This document shows, piece by piece, positions 9,681-18,550 of a stretch of 64,000 nucleotides of DNA. Each line of letters begins with the position of its first letter. Position 1 is the first letter of the stretch. Source of the stretch: Pseudolactococcus reticulitermitis. GTDB lineage: Bacteria > Bacillota > Bacilli > Lactobacillales > Streptococcaceae. The stretch spans positions 496,001 to 560,000 of the forward strand of contig NZ_BEDT01000001.1 of assembly GCF_002260845.1 (NCBI RefSeq). The letters are read 5' to 3'. The translations under genes were made by a program, and so were the position numbers. The notes below the pieces were generated by a model. That model was given only the letters and a program-made list of their open reading frames with translations, was not told the DNA's origin and ran no database searches.

Positions 9681-9697
9681 AAGAAACCTCCAACATT

Positions 9698-9726
9698 ATT
9701 TTATGTCCTCATGATAACGCTTTCAA
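9698..9726 (-). promoter_or_regulatory. Promoter of the beta-glucoside PTS operon with overlapping cre site
   Basis: Reading the - strand: TTGAAA (9721-9726), a 17-base spacer and TAAAAT (9698-9703). A catabolite-responsive element TGAAAGCGTTATCA at 9712-9725 fits the consensus TGWNANCGNTNWCA at every position and covers the -35 box. CcpA binding there should block transcription when preferred sugars are present. Two copies of AATGTATAG (9753-9761 and 9807-9815) further upstream could be contacts for the neighbouring GntR regulator; this last point is a guess. Confidence 0.8.
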
Positions 9727-9816
9727 ACTCGGATTGCAATAGCATTTTTTATAATGTATAGCTCTTATGGCAGTATTTTACTGTTAAAGATAGGTTTTCC
9801 TACTCCAATGTATAGA

Positions 9817-10542
9817 TTAAATTTTGCGTGTCAAGATAACTTCTAGACTAAATTCTTCACCTATATGTGTGACCCTTGAATATTCAAATATTTGTCCTGT
9901 TAAAAATCGTGCGGTCTGTGTTGTTAAAACAACGGGTTTGCCAATCTCCATTTTCAGCAACTCCGACTCTTGTTCATCCGCTACATGAACCGCAATTCTT
10001 CTATGAGACTCTTCAATAATATAACCTAACTGTTGTTCAATATACTCATAAATGGAATTTTCCACATGCTCTAATTTCAAATTTAGAATCAGATTGACTG
10101 GCATCCACATTTCTTCAAGAACAAAGGGCTTATCATCCTTGCTCCTCACGCGTTTGATATGGTAAACTGGCTCATCTGCTGTCTTAAAATTTAGCTTTTG
10201 CCGAACCAGCTCATCCGCAGAAACAATTTCAAAAACCAACACATTAGAGATGACCTTTTTATCTGCAAACAAAGCTGTTGAGCCTCTAAAATAATTAATT
10301 TCCCGTCTTCTATCTAGCGATGCTTTCGTAAAATCATTGACAAACGCACCTTTTGCCTTGACTTTTGTAATCAGTCCCTCATCCATTAATAAATCTGTCG
10401 CCTTTTTTACCGTCATTTTAGACGCCTGAAAAGTTTCAATCAGTTCCCGTTCATAGGGTAATTTACTTTTAACTGGGAATTCCCCCGACAGTATTTTATT
10501 TCTGAGAATGTTTGCAATCGTCAAGTATTTTTGTATTTTCAT
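9817..10542 (-). CDS. GntR/HutC-family transcriptional regulator (UTRA domain)
   Basis: A 241-residue regulator. The N-terminal winged helix covers residues 1-70 (ILRNKILSGEFPVKSKLPYE, then ELIETFQASKMTVKKATDLL). The C-terminal UTRA ligand domain includes VYHIKRVRSKDDKPFVLEEM and NSIYEYIEQQLGYIIEESHR. It lies directly upstream of the PTS operon on the same strand. It most likely senses a phosphorylated sugar and controls that operon. No Shine-Dalgarno sequence is visible, and a TGCTAAAAT extended -10 box ends 6 bases before the ATG, so the message may be leaderless. Confidence 0.9.
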   Translation of the reverse strand: MKIQKYLTIANILRNKILSGEFPVKSKLPYERELIETFQASKMTVKKATDLLMDEGLITKVKAKGAFVNDFTKASLDRRREINYFRGSTALFADKKVISNVLVFEIVSADELVRQKLNFKTADEPVYHIKRVRSKDDKPFVLEEMWMPVNLILNLKLEHVENSIYEYIEQQLGYIIEESHRRIAVHVADEQESELLKMEIGKPVVLTTQTARFLTGQIFEYSRVTHIGEEFSLEVILTRKI

Positions 10543-10548
10543 GCTTTA

Positions 10549-10557
10549 ATTTTAGCA
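10549..10557 (-). promoter_or_regulatory. Extended -10 box immediately upstream of the GntR gene
   Basis: TGCTAAAAT on the - strand, with TAAAAT at 10549-10554. Only six bases (10543-10548) separate it from the ATG, so transcription would start at or next to the start codon. The -35 region is poor. Confidence 0.45.
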
Positions 10558-10600
10558 TAAATTTCAAATATTTTTTACATACATCTGCCTATAAACTCAA

Positions 10601-11602
10601 TTAAAATTCTTTCGCCAATAGCTCACGCTGCTCCTGCGACATGAAACTTGCCTCAAAGGCATAACGCGTAATCTGGCGAAAGTCTGTTTCACTCAAGTCA
10701 TACCAGTCTGCAATTTTTTCATATTCATCATTCAAAGTTGTATCTGAAACCGTCCGGTTATCGGTGTTAATCGTTACCCTGACACCCGCATCAAACAGTT
10801 TTTTGAAGGGATAGTTGGCCAAGGTATCCACCGCCTTGGTCTGAAAATTAGAGGTTGGTGCCATTTCAATGGTAATCTTGTTTGCAGCCAAATCTGGCCA
10901 GCTTTCAGGGATGTCTTTTAAGGCCACACCATGACCGATTCGACTGGCACCCGCCTTAATAGCCCCTAAAACATTTTGGGCACAGCCACATTCGCCAGCG
11001 TGCAAGGTCAACGGAATCTGTTCAGACCTGACCTTTTCTAAGACTGGGGCGAAATGCTCTGGAAAGCCATCTACCTCTACTCCCGCTAAATCAAAGCCCG
11101 CCAGATGCGTCAAGCCACCGTCTGCAAATAACTCGACGACCGTCAGAATACTGTCGACAGATTCGTGACGCATGCCGCAAAGCAAGGCATTCGCTTTAAC
11201 CTGAAAATCGCGTTCGCCTGCGACTAAGCCACGTGTGACTGCCGCAACGATTTGGGGTAGCGTCAAGCCACCTGCCGTGTGCAAAGTTGGGGCAAAGCGG
11301 ATTTCCATGTAGCGGATATTGTCTTTTTGCGCTTGCTCGAGAATATCATAGGCCGCCAGTTCAAGCGCTGCTTCAGTTTGCAACATGGGCAAGACGAAGT
11401 CAAAGGGCGCTAGATAGGCCAGCAAATTGTCAGCATCTTGAGGGGCTGTGATTTTTTGGCGCAAATCATCATCTGAAACAGGCAACTCAATCCCTGCCTG
11501 TTGCGCTAAACGCCGAATCGTTGGCATGGCAATCGACCCGTCCAGATGACAGTGCAACTCCACTTTAGGCAACTGCTCAATTTCTAATCGTGTTATCCGC
11601 AT
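10601..11602 (-). CDS. add: Adenosine deaminase
   Basis: A 333-residue purine salvage enzyme that deaminates adenosine and deoxyadenosine to inosine and deoxyinosine. The zinc and catalytic motifs are HCHLDGS at residues 17-23, TLHAGECG near 200 (His and the catalytic Glu side), IGHG near 222 and INTDNR near 280 (the metal-binding Asp). I chose the ATG at 11602, preceded by GAGAGGAGT, rather than a GTG at 11626 that lacks a ribosome site and overlaps the upstream gene. It follows the nuclease gene with about a 20-base gap, so DNA-derived nucleosides could feed this enzyme; that link is inference. Confidence 0.93.
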   Translation of the reverse strand: MRITRLEIEQLPKVELHCHLDGSIAMPTIRRLAQQAGIELPVSDDDLRQKITAPQDADNLLAYLAPFDFVLPMLQTEAALELAAYDILEQAQKDNIRYMEIRFAPTLHTAGGLTLPQIVAAVTRGLVAGERDFQVKANALLCGMRHESVDSILTVVELFADGGLTHLAGFDLAGVEVDGFPEHFAPVLEKVRSEQIPLTLHAGECGCAQNVLGAIKAGASRIGHGVALKDIPESWPDLAANKITIEMAPTSNFQTKAVDTLANYPFKKLFDAGVRVTINTDNRTVSDTTLNDEYEKIADWYDLSETDFRQITRYAFEASFMSQEQRELLAKEF

Positions 11603-11622
11603 GCTCGCAGCACTCCTCTCAT

Positions 11623-12441
11623 TCACTTCATTTTTTGACCAACACCTGTCAGATAATCAATCTGATAGCCGGGCTGAACGTTGAAAATATAGACATTGAT
11701 ATCACAGGCTTTGCCATCATCTTCGATTGATTTCGCCATCAGCTGCACGCCACGCGGCAGCAACTCCTTGCCCTGATAAACCGGCGTCACCTGATAGCGC
11801 ACGTGTAATTTCTTATAGTACAAGACATCCGAAATCTGCGTCTCGAAGTCCTGCATGCCTGGCGAATTCATCGCCCGCGTGCCCGTCACCAGATTTTCCT
11901 TGCTCCCCGCATCGCCCGAAAACATCCACGCCACCAAATGACTGCGATTATAAAGCGTGACCTTGCCACCATTAAAATCAATCTGCTGATTATTTGATCG
12001 ACCATTGTAGGCCCAACCCGCAGGATTATTGGGAATTCTCGGTCGAACCATGGTTTTGACTTGCATATAGCGATCATAACTCAGGCGTGCATTGGCTTGA
12101 TTGGCTCTGCCTAGGCTATCAAGGGGCGAAAACTTCAGCCAGTCATCCTGATTGGAATCCTGTGATAATGCCGCAGCTGAAAAGGTTGATTTACCACCAT
12201 TTATCTTGACAAAATAACGATCAGAACCATCCCATTTGAGTTTGAGCAACTCCCCAGCATTGGTCGCCTTAATGATCTTTTCTTGTGAAGATAGGTTATG
12301 ACCACCTGACTGTGCGAAGATAAAGTAGCCTGCAACACCAATGACTAGCACAACTAAAACGATCAGTTGCTGCGTTTTTGTCAGACGATTGAACACTTTC
12401 TCGCCTGATTTGATTAATTTTTTCTGATCAGATTTTTTCAA
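11623..12441 (-). CDS. Membrane-anchored DNA/RNA non-specific endonuclease (EndA-type)
   Basis: A 272-residue protein with a basic start, a single transmembrane segment at about residues 28-44 (LIVLVVLVIGVAGYFIFA), and an outward-facing nuclease domain. The domain carries GGKVTLYNRSHLVAWMF with the catalytic His in a DRGH-like NRSH motif, and ENLVTGTRAMNSPGMQDFET with the Asn that holds the metal. This is the beta-beta-alpha metal finger family of the pneumococcal EndA nuclease, which processes DNA during uptake or degrades extracellular DNA. Which role applies here is unknown. Its start overlaps the SprT-like gene by 4 bases. Confidence 0.88.
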   Translation of the reverse strand: MKKSDQKKLIKSGEKVFNRLTKTQQLIVLVVLVIGVAGYFIFAQSGGHNLSSQEKIIKATNAGELLKLKWDGSDRYFVKINGGKSTFSAAALSQDSNQDDWLKFSPLDSLGRANQANARLSYDRYMQVKTMVRPRIPNNPAGWAYNGRSNNQQIDFNGGKVTLYNRSHLVAWMFSGDAGSKENLVTGTRAMNSPGMQDFETQISDVLYYKKLHVRYQVTPVYQGKELLPRGVQLMAKSIEDDGKACDINVYIFNVQPGYQIDYLTGVGQKMK

Positions 12442-12908
12442 TGCTGACTTCCTTTTCTATCTCGCGTTAAGTCTAATTGTAATTTGCCACGACATTTGCC
12501 ACAGCGATATTTTTTCAGATTAATCCGCCGCCGTCTGAGGTAGCTCTGACCACATCTTACACAGTGATAGCTTAAGCTTTGAACATCTGGCAAGGGTGGC
12601 GCAAAGCGTAAGCCCCCTACTTGTGCGAGCAAGTTTTTAAAATCTTGATTGCCATGTTTATAGCCCCGTCCCTCACGATAAAGATGGTAATGAACCAGTT
12701 CATGCTGGACGATTTGCCGAAAAATATCCTCTGAAAAAGCATCATACATCTTTTCATTGAAGTCCAGATGTAAATCTTTTGGAAAAAATCGGCCACCTGT
12801 TGATTTCAGTCGACCATTAAACTTCACGTCATGCTCAAAAGGTTTGCCAAAATCTGTTAGCGAGACCCATTTCACAAAGGCCAGTAGTTCATCATTTTTG
12901 TTTGTCAT
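12438..12908 (-). CDS. SprT-like zinc metalloprotease-fold protein
   Basis: A 156-residue protein with the SprT domain. It has FGKPFEHDVKFNGRLKSTGG, then the zinc motif HELVH at residues 69-73 with a further His two positions on, and a C-terminal zinc ribbon made of CVRCG and CGKC pairs. The family is related to the SPRTN/Wss1 proteases; the function in Firmicutes is not established. I start it at 12908 because the sequence from MTNKNDELLA matches the usual family N-terminus. The frame is open to 12962 inside tex. The start overlaps the tex stop by 17 bases with no clear ribosome site, which suggests coupled translation. Confidence 0.85.
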   Translation of the reverse strand: MTNKNDELLAFVKWVSLTDFGKPFEHDVKFNGRLKSTGGRFFPKDLHLDFNEKMYDAFSEDIFRQIVQHELVHYHLYREGRGYKHGNQDFKNLLAQVGGLRFAPPLPDVQSLSYHCVRCGQSYLRRRRINLKKYRCGKCRGKLQLDLTRDRKGSQH

Positions 12909-15054
12909 TTGTTTCAGGTAAGTCTTTTGGTTCAACCATTGACAAGCCAACTTTGCTGCCACGGCTTTGGTCGATTTGGTAGACCCAAACGGTTACGATT
13001 TGCCCAACAGCGACGACACTTGACGGATCTTTGACGAATTTTTTAGCCATGCGAGAGACATGGACCAAGCCGTCTTCTTTAATGCCAATGTCAACAAAGG
13101 CACCAAAATCAACGACATTACGGACAACACCCTCTAGTTTTTGGCCGACACGCAAATCTTTGACAGATAAAACATCCGAGCGCAAGATTGGGGCATCAAA
13201 ATCATCCCGCAAATCACGACCGGGTTTCAGCAGGTCTGAAATGATGTCTTTCAGTGTGGCTTTACCAACTGCCAGTTTATCCGCGAGTTGATTCAGGTTT
13301 GCTTTTTCCAGTTTGGCACGCGCTGCATCGTCCAACTCCTGAATGCCAAATTCTGCGAATAATTGGTCAACAACCTTGTAAGACTCTGGGTGAACGCCTG
13401 TGTTGTCAAGGATATTAGCACTGTTTGGAATCCGCAAGAAACCAGCAGCCTGTTCGAAAGCCTTAGCCCCCAAACGTGGCACTTTATTGATTTCCTTGCG
13501 TGACTTGATGACGCCATTTTCTTCTCGGTAGGCCACGATATTTTTGGCAATGGTGGCATTCAAACCTGCAACGTGTGACAGCAAGCTAGCGCTTGCCGTA
13601 TTGACATTGACACCGACTTGGTTGACCACTGTCTCAACGACGAAATCTAGATTTTCTGTCAATTTTTTCTCAGACACATCGTGTTGATATTGTCCGACAC
13701 CGATCGCTTTTGGCTCGATTTTCACTAATTCAGCTAGTGGATCTTGCAGACGACGGGCAATAGAAATGGCTGAACGTTTTTCGACGGTCAAATCAGGAAA
13801 TTCTTCTCGCGCCAAGGGACTGGCTGAATAGACAGACGCCCCACTTTCCGACACGATGACGTATTTGGCAGATAAGTGATTGTCTTTGATAACGTCTGCG
13901 ACAAACTGCTCACTTTCTCGCGATGCTGTCCCATTGCCAATGGCAATCATTTCCACTTCGTAATCTGTAATCAGCTTCGTCAGCTCCACTTTTGCCAGCT
14001 CAATCTGCTTAGCAGAGGCTGGTTTGACAGGATAAATCACCGTCGTCATCAGCATTTTACCAGTTTTATCGACGATGGCGATTTTAGCGCCCGTTCTAAA
14101 GGCAGGGTCAAACCCAAGGACAACCTTGCCTTTCAAGGGTGCGACAAGCAAGAGATTACGCAGATTTTTACCGAAAGTTTCAATCGCGCCGTCTTCCGCA
14201 CGCTCTTTCAGCTCAGCCCGAACATTGCGCTCCATGGCAGGAATAATCTTCGATTTAAGCGCCTCATTAATAGCCGTTTTCAGGTAAGCGTTGGTCTTAG
14301 CATTGTAGCGACTCTCAAACATGAGCGTCATCTTGTCGACATTATGCTCAAACTTGACCGTCAAAATGCCGAGTTTTTCGCCCCGATTAACCGCCAAAAC
14401 CCGATAATTCGGAATTTCAGACACTTTATCCGAAAAATCATAGTAAATCTGAAAGACATTCTTCTCATCCAGACTGCTATCTTTTTCAGACGTCGTCAGG
14501 CGTGAGTTTTGCTTGATTTCATTGAGCACCCAAGCCCGCATCTTCACATCTTCAGAAATGGCCTCAGATAAGATATCAAGCGCACCTGAAATCGCATCGT
14601 CAGTTGATAGCACCTCCTCGTTTAGATAGCCCTCAGCACTCCTTGCAACATCACCATTTTGCATGATGACCTTGGCCAAGCCAAACAAGCCACGCTCCTT
14701 AGCAATCATCGCTTTGGTTCGGCGTTTGGTTTTGTAAGGCAGGTAAAATTCTTCAACTTCTGACAGTTTTTCAGCCGCTAGGATATTTTTCTTGAGATCA
14801 TCTGACAGCTTGCCCAGTTCTTCAATTTTCGTAAGAACTGCTGTTTTACGCTCATCTAGTTTGATAGCACGGTCATTTTCGTCCACAATCGCCTTGATTT
14901 GAACCTCATCCAAATCCCCCGTTGCTTCTTTCCGGTAACGTGCGATAAAGGGAATCGTATTGCCCTCACTCGTCAGGTCTAGAACTTGCTGGATTTGCTT
15001 AGGTGAAATTGATAGTAAAGCTGAGATTTTCTCGATTTGTTCATTAGTTTTCAT
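12892..15054 (-). CDS. tex: RNA-binding transcriptional accessory protein Tex
   Basis: A 720-residue Tex protein. It has the N-terminal helical region with NTIPFIARYRKEATGDLDEV at residues 33-52, a YqgF-type RNase H-like domain (VVLGFDPAFRTGAKIAIVD near 310), a helix-hairpin-helix segment (VNVNTASASLLSHVAGLN near 480) and a C-terminal S1 domain (LRVGQKLEGVVRNVVDFGAF near 630). Tex binds nucleic acid and influences transcription; Pseudomonas and pneumococcal homologues are known. A TGGTATAAT extended -10 box ends only 6 bases before the ATG and there is no Shine-Dalgarno sequence, so this may be a leaderless message. Confidence 0.95.
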   Translation of the reverse strand: MKTNEQIEKISALLSISPKQIQQVLDLTSEGNTIPFIARYRKEATGDLDEVQIKAIVDENDRAIKLDERKTAVLTKIEELGKLSDDLKKNILAAEKLSEVEEFYLPYKTKRRTKAMIAKERGLFGLAKVIMQNGDVARSAEGYLNEEVLSTDDAISGALDILSEAISEDVKMRAWVLNEIKQNSRLTTSEKDSSLDEKNVFQIYYDFSDKVSEIPNYRVLAVNRGEKLGILTVKFEHNVDKMTLMFESRYNAKTNAYLKTAINEALKSKIIPAMERNVRAELKERAEDGAIETFGKNLRNLLLVAPLKGKVVLGFDPAFRTGAKIAIVDKTGKMLMTTVIYPVKPASAKQIELAKVELTKLITDYEVEMIAIGNGTASRESEQFVADVIKDNHLSAKYVIVSESGASVYSASPLAREEFPDLTVEKRSAISIARRLQDPLAELVKIEPKAIGVGQYQHDVSEKKLTENLDFVVETVVNQVGVNVNTASASLLSHVAGLNATIAKNIVAYREENGVIKSRKEINKVPRLGAKAFEQAAGFLRIPNSANILDNTGVHPESYKVVDQLFAEFGIQELDDAARAKLEKANLNQLADKLAVGKATLKDIISDLLKPGRDLRDDFDAPILRSDVLSVKDLRVGQKLEGVVRNVVDFGAFVDIGIKEDGLVHVSRMAKKFVKDPSSVVAVGQIVTVWVYQIDQSRGSKVGLSMVEPKDLPETNDKQK

Positions 15055-15060
15055 TGGTTT

Positions 15061-15069
15061 ATTATACCA
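15061..15069 (-). promoter_or_regulatory. Extended -10 box immediately upstream of tex
   Basis: TGGTATAAT on the - strand, with TATAAT at 15061-15066. Six bases (AAACCA) separate it from the tex ATG, which places the expected transcription start at the A of ATG. Confidence 0.55.
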
Positions 15070-15326
15070 AAAAAAGACGTTTTTTGCCTTTTATCTGCTG
15101 CTATAAGTGTCAATGAATTATGATATGATTCTATATCAAGCTTAAAATATATTAACACATCAATAATTTATTGATTATAATACTTCTCTCCTCAGCACCT
15201 ACAAAAGGGTATTTTTTATGCACTGATTTTTTCAATAACTTTAGCATCCTAACATCATTTTATGTAAAATGCTGATTTTGAAAAGCAATTAAGATGAATT
15301 AACTATCATAGTATACACCAAATGTT
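15070..15326. other. AT-rich non-coding stretch between tex and the trlF ATPase gene
   Basis: No gene is supported here. Two short inverted repeats are visible, ATCAATAATTTATTGAT near 15161 and CATTTTATGTAAAATG near 15254. Neither has a convincing T-run, so I do not call a terminator for the ATPase gene. Base composition is already the low-GC type of the island that follows. Confidence 0.6.
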
Positions 15327-17306
15327 TTAATATATATGGTATTTACTATCTCTTATTCTAAATGCAGAAGGTGTTCCCTCTAAAATATCCTGAATTTTTT
15401 TGTTAATTTCTTTACTCTCAATCCCTCCTGAAATATAGCTGAATCTATTTTTATTTTCTTTATCTATACTAACGTTTATTACCAACTCTGCATCAGAAAC
15501 TACTGCTAAATTTGGATTATGTGTTACCATAATTATCTGTCTTCTTTTCTTAGCCCTTTTGATATATGGTACAAGAATATTAGCAACACTTTGATTATCT
15601 AAATTATCTTCTGGCTGGTCTATTAGCAATGGAGAAATATCCTTATCTAATAGTAAATAGAATATTAGCAACACTGCTCCCCTTTCTCCAGGAGATAGCT
15701 GTTCTAATTTCTTTTCCCCCAATCTTAAATCAAACTCGTTGTTCACGTATTCTAGACCAAATATATAATCATAGAGTACTTGCCTATCATTGACAAGTGT
15801 CGACAAATCTGTTTTTTGTTTCCCTTTTCCTTTATCTACAAATTTCAAACTCTCAACTAATTTATCTAGTAAAACATCTATCTGTGAAAAATTTGAATCT
15901 TCGCTCAAATAGTTATCAATTAATTGTTTAAGATATTCTTGTCCATCAACTGCACCTTTGTAACAACTTACTACTCTTTGATTAATTTCAAATAAAAATT
16001 TTTTCGAAAAATCTAAATTAAAAAAGAAATCATTTATTACCTTTATGCTATTTTCCCTATTTTCATTCAAAGTATCTTGCAGTGAATTTGTAGTTACCTT
16101 AATTTTATTTAAAATCGTCAACTTTTCACTCATTATTTTTATAGAAAGGGTTTTACGTTTATTTTCTAAAACAGCTAAATCACGATCCAATTCTTTTTCT
16201 ATATAATCAATTTCTCTAGTCAAATAATTTATAGTATCTTCATTTGGCTCTTCAACTGTTCCAGTTAACTGTTCTTTCTTAAGTTCCCACTTATTATATT
16301 CATTTTCTAATCTTTTGGACTCTCTGACAGCTTTACTTTCTTTAGATAGAATCTTAGAAATTTTTTCCTGACAATATGAAATTTTTCCTTTAAGAGAATT
16401 CCCTCTATATTCTGTTCCTTGAGATTCTTTATCTAGATACTGATTATATCTATTAATTTTTATTTCAAACCCCTTCTCTTTGTCAATTAACATATTTTCA
16501 TTGAAATTATACAAAAACAATTTTTGAGGGTTGATATCAACATCTTCAAGAAAGTCCATATTTAAAGAAATATATTTTTTTAGTTCGTTAATTTTTTCTG
16601 TAAGTTCAAAATTAAATTCATTAATTTTCTGTCTTTTTATTGCAATCTTTGTTAATTCCTCTAAAATGTCTTTTTTAAAATCCTCTAAACGTTTCAATCT
16701 ATATTCAAATTTTTCTAACTCTGATTCAACAACTTGACTATCTTTTTGAACCTCTGCTTTTATAGGTTTCTTCTTTAAATGCTCTTGTAAGCTTTTCTTC
16801 TTCTCTTCTAAATCTGCTTTTAACTTGTCAACCCTCCTACTATCCGAACGGTTTTCAAGACTAATTATTTTTGAATTTAAAATAGATATTTCCTTTTGTA
16901 TTCCTTCAATCTTACTTTTTTCAATAACACTTAATGATTTTCTATACTCTTTAAATGATTTATGCCCCATTTTTTCAACATCTGACAGATATTGAAATAT
17001 TACATTTTCTATCTCTAATCGAAATTTTTCTACTTTTTCAACTTCATTTGTTATATTTTCAAAGTATGACTGTGGTAAATATTTAACTGATTCCGTTTTT
17101 TCTTGTACAGAATCCGCCAAACTTTTTTGGGAAGTTTCAACATTGTCTCTATAAATCAATTTAGCAAATGTTTTCCTAGCAAAAGAGGTATTCTTAAATT
17201 TATTCAAAAACACAAAATCACTAGTTTTATCTGAATTACCACACAAACCAATTATATCAGCTAAAGCCGTTTTCCCTGCTCCTTTATTACCAATAATGAC
17301 ATTCAA
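15327..17306 (-). CDS. TrlF-type ABC/SMC-like ATPase portion (C-terminal part of a split gene)
   Basis: A 659-residue ATPase domain opened at a TTG. Walker A is GNKGAGKTA at residues 6-14. Long charged coiled-coil stretches run from about 90 to 500. LSPGERGAVLLIFYLLLDKD resembles the ABC signature, LLIDQPEDNLDN is Walker B, and MVTHNPNLAVVSDAEL is the H-loop. The same reading frame stays open upstream through IIKNIELFKLKNSSDNEWFS and DEIIELNPQ, joining the end of the PHP gene. The TTG is therefore probably not a true start. This is the ATPase half of a TrlF-like protein (PHP plus AAA) of about 998 residues. Function is unproven; defence is a reasonable guess. Confidence 0.75.
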   Translation of the reverse strand: MNVIIGNKGAGKTALADIIGLCGNSDKTSDFVFLNKFKNTSFARKTFAKLIYRDNVETSQKSLADSVQEKTESVKYLPQSYFENITNEVEKVEKFRLEIENVIFQYLSDVEKMGHKSFKEYRKSLSVIEKSKIEGIQKEISILNSKIISLENRSDSRRVDKLKADLEEKKKSLQEHLKKKPIKAEVQKDSQVVESELEKFEYRLKRLEDFKKDILEELTKIAIKRQKINEFNFELTEKINELKKYISLNMDFLEDVDINPQKLFLYNFNENMLIDKEKGFEIKINRYNQYLDKESQGTEYRGNSLKGKISYCQEKISKILSKESKAVRESKRLENEYNKWELKKEQLTGTVEEPNEDTINYLTREIDYIEKELDRDLAVLENKRKTLSIKIMSEKLTILNKIKVTTNSLQDTLNENRENSIKVINDFFFNLDFSKKFLFEINQRVVSCYKGAVDGQEYLKQLIDNYLSEDSNFSQIDVLLDKLVESLKFVDKGKGKQKTDLSTLVNDRQVLYDYIFGLEYVNNEFDLRLGEKKLEQLSPGERGAVLLIFYLLLDKDISPLLIDQPEDNLDNQSVANILVPYIKRAKKRRQIIMVTHNPNLAVVSDAELVINVSIDKENKNRFSYISGGIESKEINKKIQDILEGTPSAFRIRDSKYHIY

Positions 17307-17383
17307 CTGGGGATTTAATTCTATTATCTCATCACTAAACCACTCATTATCACTACTATTCTTTAGTTTGAATAGCTCAATAT

Positions 17384-17400
17384 TTTTTATAATTTTTCTG
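17384..17400 (-). other. Frameshift junction joining the PHP and ATPase halves
   Basis: On the - strand the PHP frame ends AAT CCA GAA AAA TTA TAA. If the run of five A (17393-17397 as T on +) had six, it would read NPEK and continue as IIKNIELFKLKNSS into the Walker A frame without a stop. A -1 slip at AAA gives the same protein. The run is not a standard slippery heptamer. Confidence 0.75.
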
Positions 17401-18322
17401 GATTTTCTATTATTCTATTTAATACAGATGGTCTCTCTCCGATAAAAACTCTATCTTCTGGATCTGTCAAAGTTTGTTTTAATCCATCAAATGTAATTTC
17501 TGATTTGATATAACAATATCTTTTAAGGTCAGGTTCAAATACTTTTTCAAGACAGTGGGCATCAGAACCATGAAAACAAGGCATTACTCCCCCATACTTA
17601 CTTCTCATTTCTTCTGTTGTATCCGCTTTCTTTCCTAAAAAGTAATCAACATCGTTTGGATTTCCAGAAAAAATAGCATCTGCAATTGTATAAATTGCTT
17701 TTCTTGTTCCTTCAAATTGACTATTTTTTAGCCCCGATACACCATCAGTTTCATTATTTGCTACAACCCAAATAGTATTTTGCCGTAAATCATCATCTTT
17801 TAACATATCTTGCAAACAAGATAACTCAATTACAAAATTTTCTACACCTTTTTCTAAAGCTTTATTATCATCTTTTATTTTAGAGTCAATACTTTTTCCA
17901 AGAGCAATTAGCTCTTTTCGTGTAGCAGAGTAGTCTCTTCGTCCATCATTAAATTTAAGTCGCGAAAAAAATCTATCCTCTAATTCATCTACAATATCAG
18001 GATTAAATATACAATGAATATTTATAGGTGTTTTTCCACCTTTTAAATTTAGACGCATTTCAACATTAGGTAAAATCAATTCTATTGACTCAGGAAGTTG
18101 CTTATCCTCTCTAACTTTAATATAATTATCAATTGAAAGATAGTCTGTCACACCAATTGCTTTTATATTTTTCTCGGGAATATTAGTATCTATATATTCA
18201 TTTATACGTTTGTAATACTTATTCCACTGCTCATCACAATTCTTTCCTTCAAACTGAGAATTTTTCTTAGTTTGAGGAGTATGTATATGTAATTCCCATC
18301 TATACCATTCTGAACCGGCCAC
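17387..18322 (-). CDS. PHP-domain phosphoesterase-like portion of a TrlF-type protein (N-terminal part of a split gene)
   Basis: A 311-residue protein. It opens AGSEWYRWELHIHTPQTKKN with the PHP metal motif HIH at residues 12-14, followed by KAIGVTDYLSIDNY, and near the end HGSDAHCLEKVF, another PHP metal-ligand block. It stops right after NPEKL. The start is GTG at 18322 with a perfect AAGGAGG 7 bases upstream. Homologues known as TrlF-family ATPases carry this PHP module fused to the ATPase encoded just downstream. Here one base change separates them. The gene is much more AT-rich than its neighbours outside the island. Confidence 0.75.
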   Translation of the reverse strand: MAGSEWYRWELHIHTPQTKKNSQFEGKNCDEQWNKYYKRINEYIDTNIPEKNIKAIGVTDYLSIDNYIKVREDKQLPESIELILPNVEMRLNLKGGKTPINIHCIFNPDIVDELEDRFFSRLKFNDGRRDYSATRKELIALGKSIDSKIKDDNKALEKGVENFVIELSCLQDMLKDDDLRQNTIWVVANNETDGVSGLKNSQFEGTRKAIYTIADAIFSGNPNDVDYFLGKKADTTEEMRSKYGGVMPCFHGSDAHCLEKVFEPDLKRYCYIKSEITFDGLKQTLTDPEDRVFIGERPSVLNRIIENPEKL

Positions 18323-18550
18323 TTTAAAACCTCCTTGATGAAATCAAAATTTATTTAATTATGTTCTTTGACATATATCTAGTATCTTCAGATTGTTTAA
18401 ATATTGACTATTCAACTACTTTTATAAAAATAGCCTTCAATAATAAAAATCTCATGTTTACTAGTGTATCAACATTTAAACTCATACTCACTGTATTAAA
18501 ATCTCACATATTGTATTATATTTTTTAAGTTTAGTAAAGTTATTGAGATG
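18323..18550. other. AT-rich non-coding stretch upstream of the PHP gene
   Basis: This holds the strong ribosome site of the PHP gene and little else that I can support. It probably contains that gene's promoter and the 3' end of the upstream transcript. No clean -35/-10 pair or terminator stood out. Confidence 0.5.

Noticed and set aside
13876-14505. 209-codon + strand frame inside tex
   Set aside because: Antisense shadow of a conserved gene with no domain pattern.
17393-17397. Programmed -1 frameshift site
   Set aside because: The run is only five A and the codons around it do not form an X XXY YYZ heptamer; no downstream stem-loop stood out. A mutation or read error is simpler, though slippage is not excluded.
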